From assembly GCF_900640115.1 (NCBI RefSeq), contig NZ_CAAAIW010000026.1, forward strand, positions 1 to 44,544: a stretch of 44,544 nt of DNA, in the 5' to 3' direction. Numbering within the stretch: the first letter of the stretch is position 1; every line of letters starts with the position of its first letter. Made by a program: the position numbers and the translations under genes. Shown piece after piece: positions 44,413-44,544 of the stretch. This DNA is from Legionella yabuuchiae (GTDB lineage: Bacteria > Pseudomonadota > Gammaproteobacteria > Legionellales > Legionellaceae). The notes beneath the pieces were generated by a model, which was not told the origin of the DNA, did no database searches, and worked only from the letters and a program-made list of their open reading frames with translations.

Positions 44413-44544
44413 TTACTCGATGATTTTAGCGACAACACCCGCACCAACGGTACGACCACCTTCACGGATAGCAAAGCGTAAGCCTTCATCCATAGCAATT
44501 GGCGCATGCAGACTAACGGTCATTTGTACGTTATCTCCTGGCAT
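44413..44544 (-). CDS. tuf: Elongation factor Tu, C-terminal fragment (window edge)
   Basis: Forty-three residues ending in [18 protein letters not shown], preceded by [19 protein letters not shown], are the invariant C-terminus of EF-Tu domain 3. The gene continues past the right edge of the window. Position before rpsJ matches the str-S10 order (rpsL-rpsG-fusA-tuf-rpsJ). Confidence 0.97.
   Translation of the reverse strand: MPGDNVQMTVSLHAPIAMDEGLRFAIREGGRTVGAGVVAKIIE

Noticed and set aside
1-44544. CRISPR array
   Set aside because: No run of regularly spaced direct repeats was seen; the repeats present are single hairpins.

Overview
The window looks like a chromosome segment of a Legionella species (Gammaproteobacteria, Legionellales). 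The reasons are moderate GC with AT-rich intergenic DNA, the protein sequences of the ribosomal, petABC and thrS-pheST blocks, an F-box/ankyrin-like effector candidate, and a lipid A very-long-chain acyl cluster next to yajR and ssb. The genus call is inference from sequence recall, not from a search.

Layout. (1) 1-1189 is decayed mobile DNA: a partial DDE transposase runs off the left edge and abuts a 5'-truncated, frameshifted reverse transcriptase. (2) 1169-2218 is a candidate Dot/Icm-type effector. (3) 2362-6735 carries petC-petB-petA (cytochrome bc1), rpsI-rplM, a 2Fe-2S ferredoxin-like protein and ihfA, all on the minus strand. (4) 6738-13667 continues on the minus strand as pheT, pheS, rplT, rpmI, infC (ATT start), thrS and tRNA-Val(GAC). 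(5) 13818-16856 is a photosensory island: a single-domain response regulator facing a heme oxygenase and a PAS-GAF-PHY-GGDEF bacteriophytochrome. (6) 17001-18356 holds rnfH, ratA and a carboxylesterase. (7) A 493-bp gap carries a REP/MITE-like inverted repeat. (8) 18850-22674 on the plus strand holds lptM, dapF, trkA and trkH. (9) 22695-28318 on the minus strand is a lipid-making cluster: FabL-like reductase, ACP, double-hotdog dehydratase, ketosynthase, a Cys-less ketosynthase and an HtrB-family acyltransferase. (10) yajR and ssb are on the plus strand. (11) 30969-44544 is the S10-spc-alpha ribosomal superoperon on the minus strand, from rplQ back to the 3' end of tuf.

How the genes work together. 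The order ACP, dehydratase, KS, KS, acyltransferase matches the rhizobial acpXL-fabZXL-fabF2XL-fabF1XL-(adh)-lpxXL locus, which builds a C28-type acyl chain and attaches it to lipid A. Legionella lipid A is known to carry very long (C28-type) oxo and dioic acyl chains, so this cluster is the best candidate for making them. One of the two ketosynthases has alanine where the catalytic cysteine should be, so the pair resembles a KS/chain-length-factor heterodimer. The phytochrome island links heme breakdown to biliverdin with light-controlled cyclic di-GMP synthesis. The rest is core translation, respiration and envelope housekeeping.

The most interesting items are the lipid cluster with its Cys-less KS and one-sided double hotdog, the phytochrome-DGC island with a nested operator-like repeat in its presumed promoter, and the broken RT and effector candidate at the left end.
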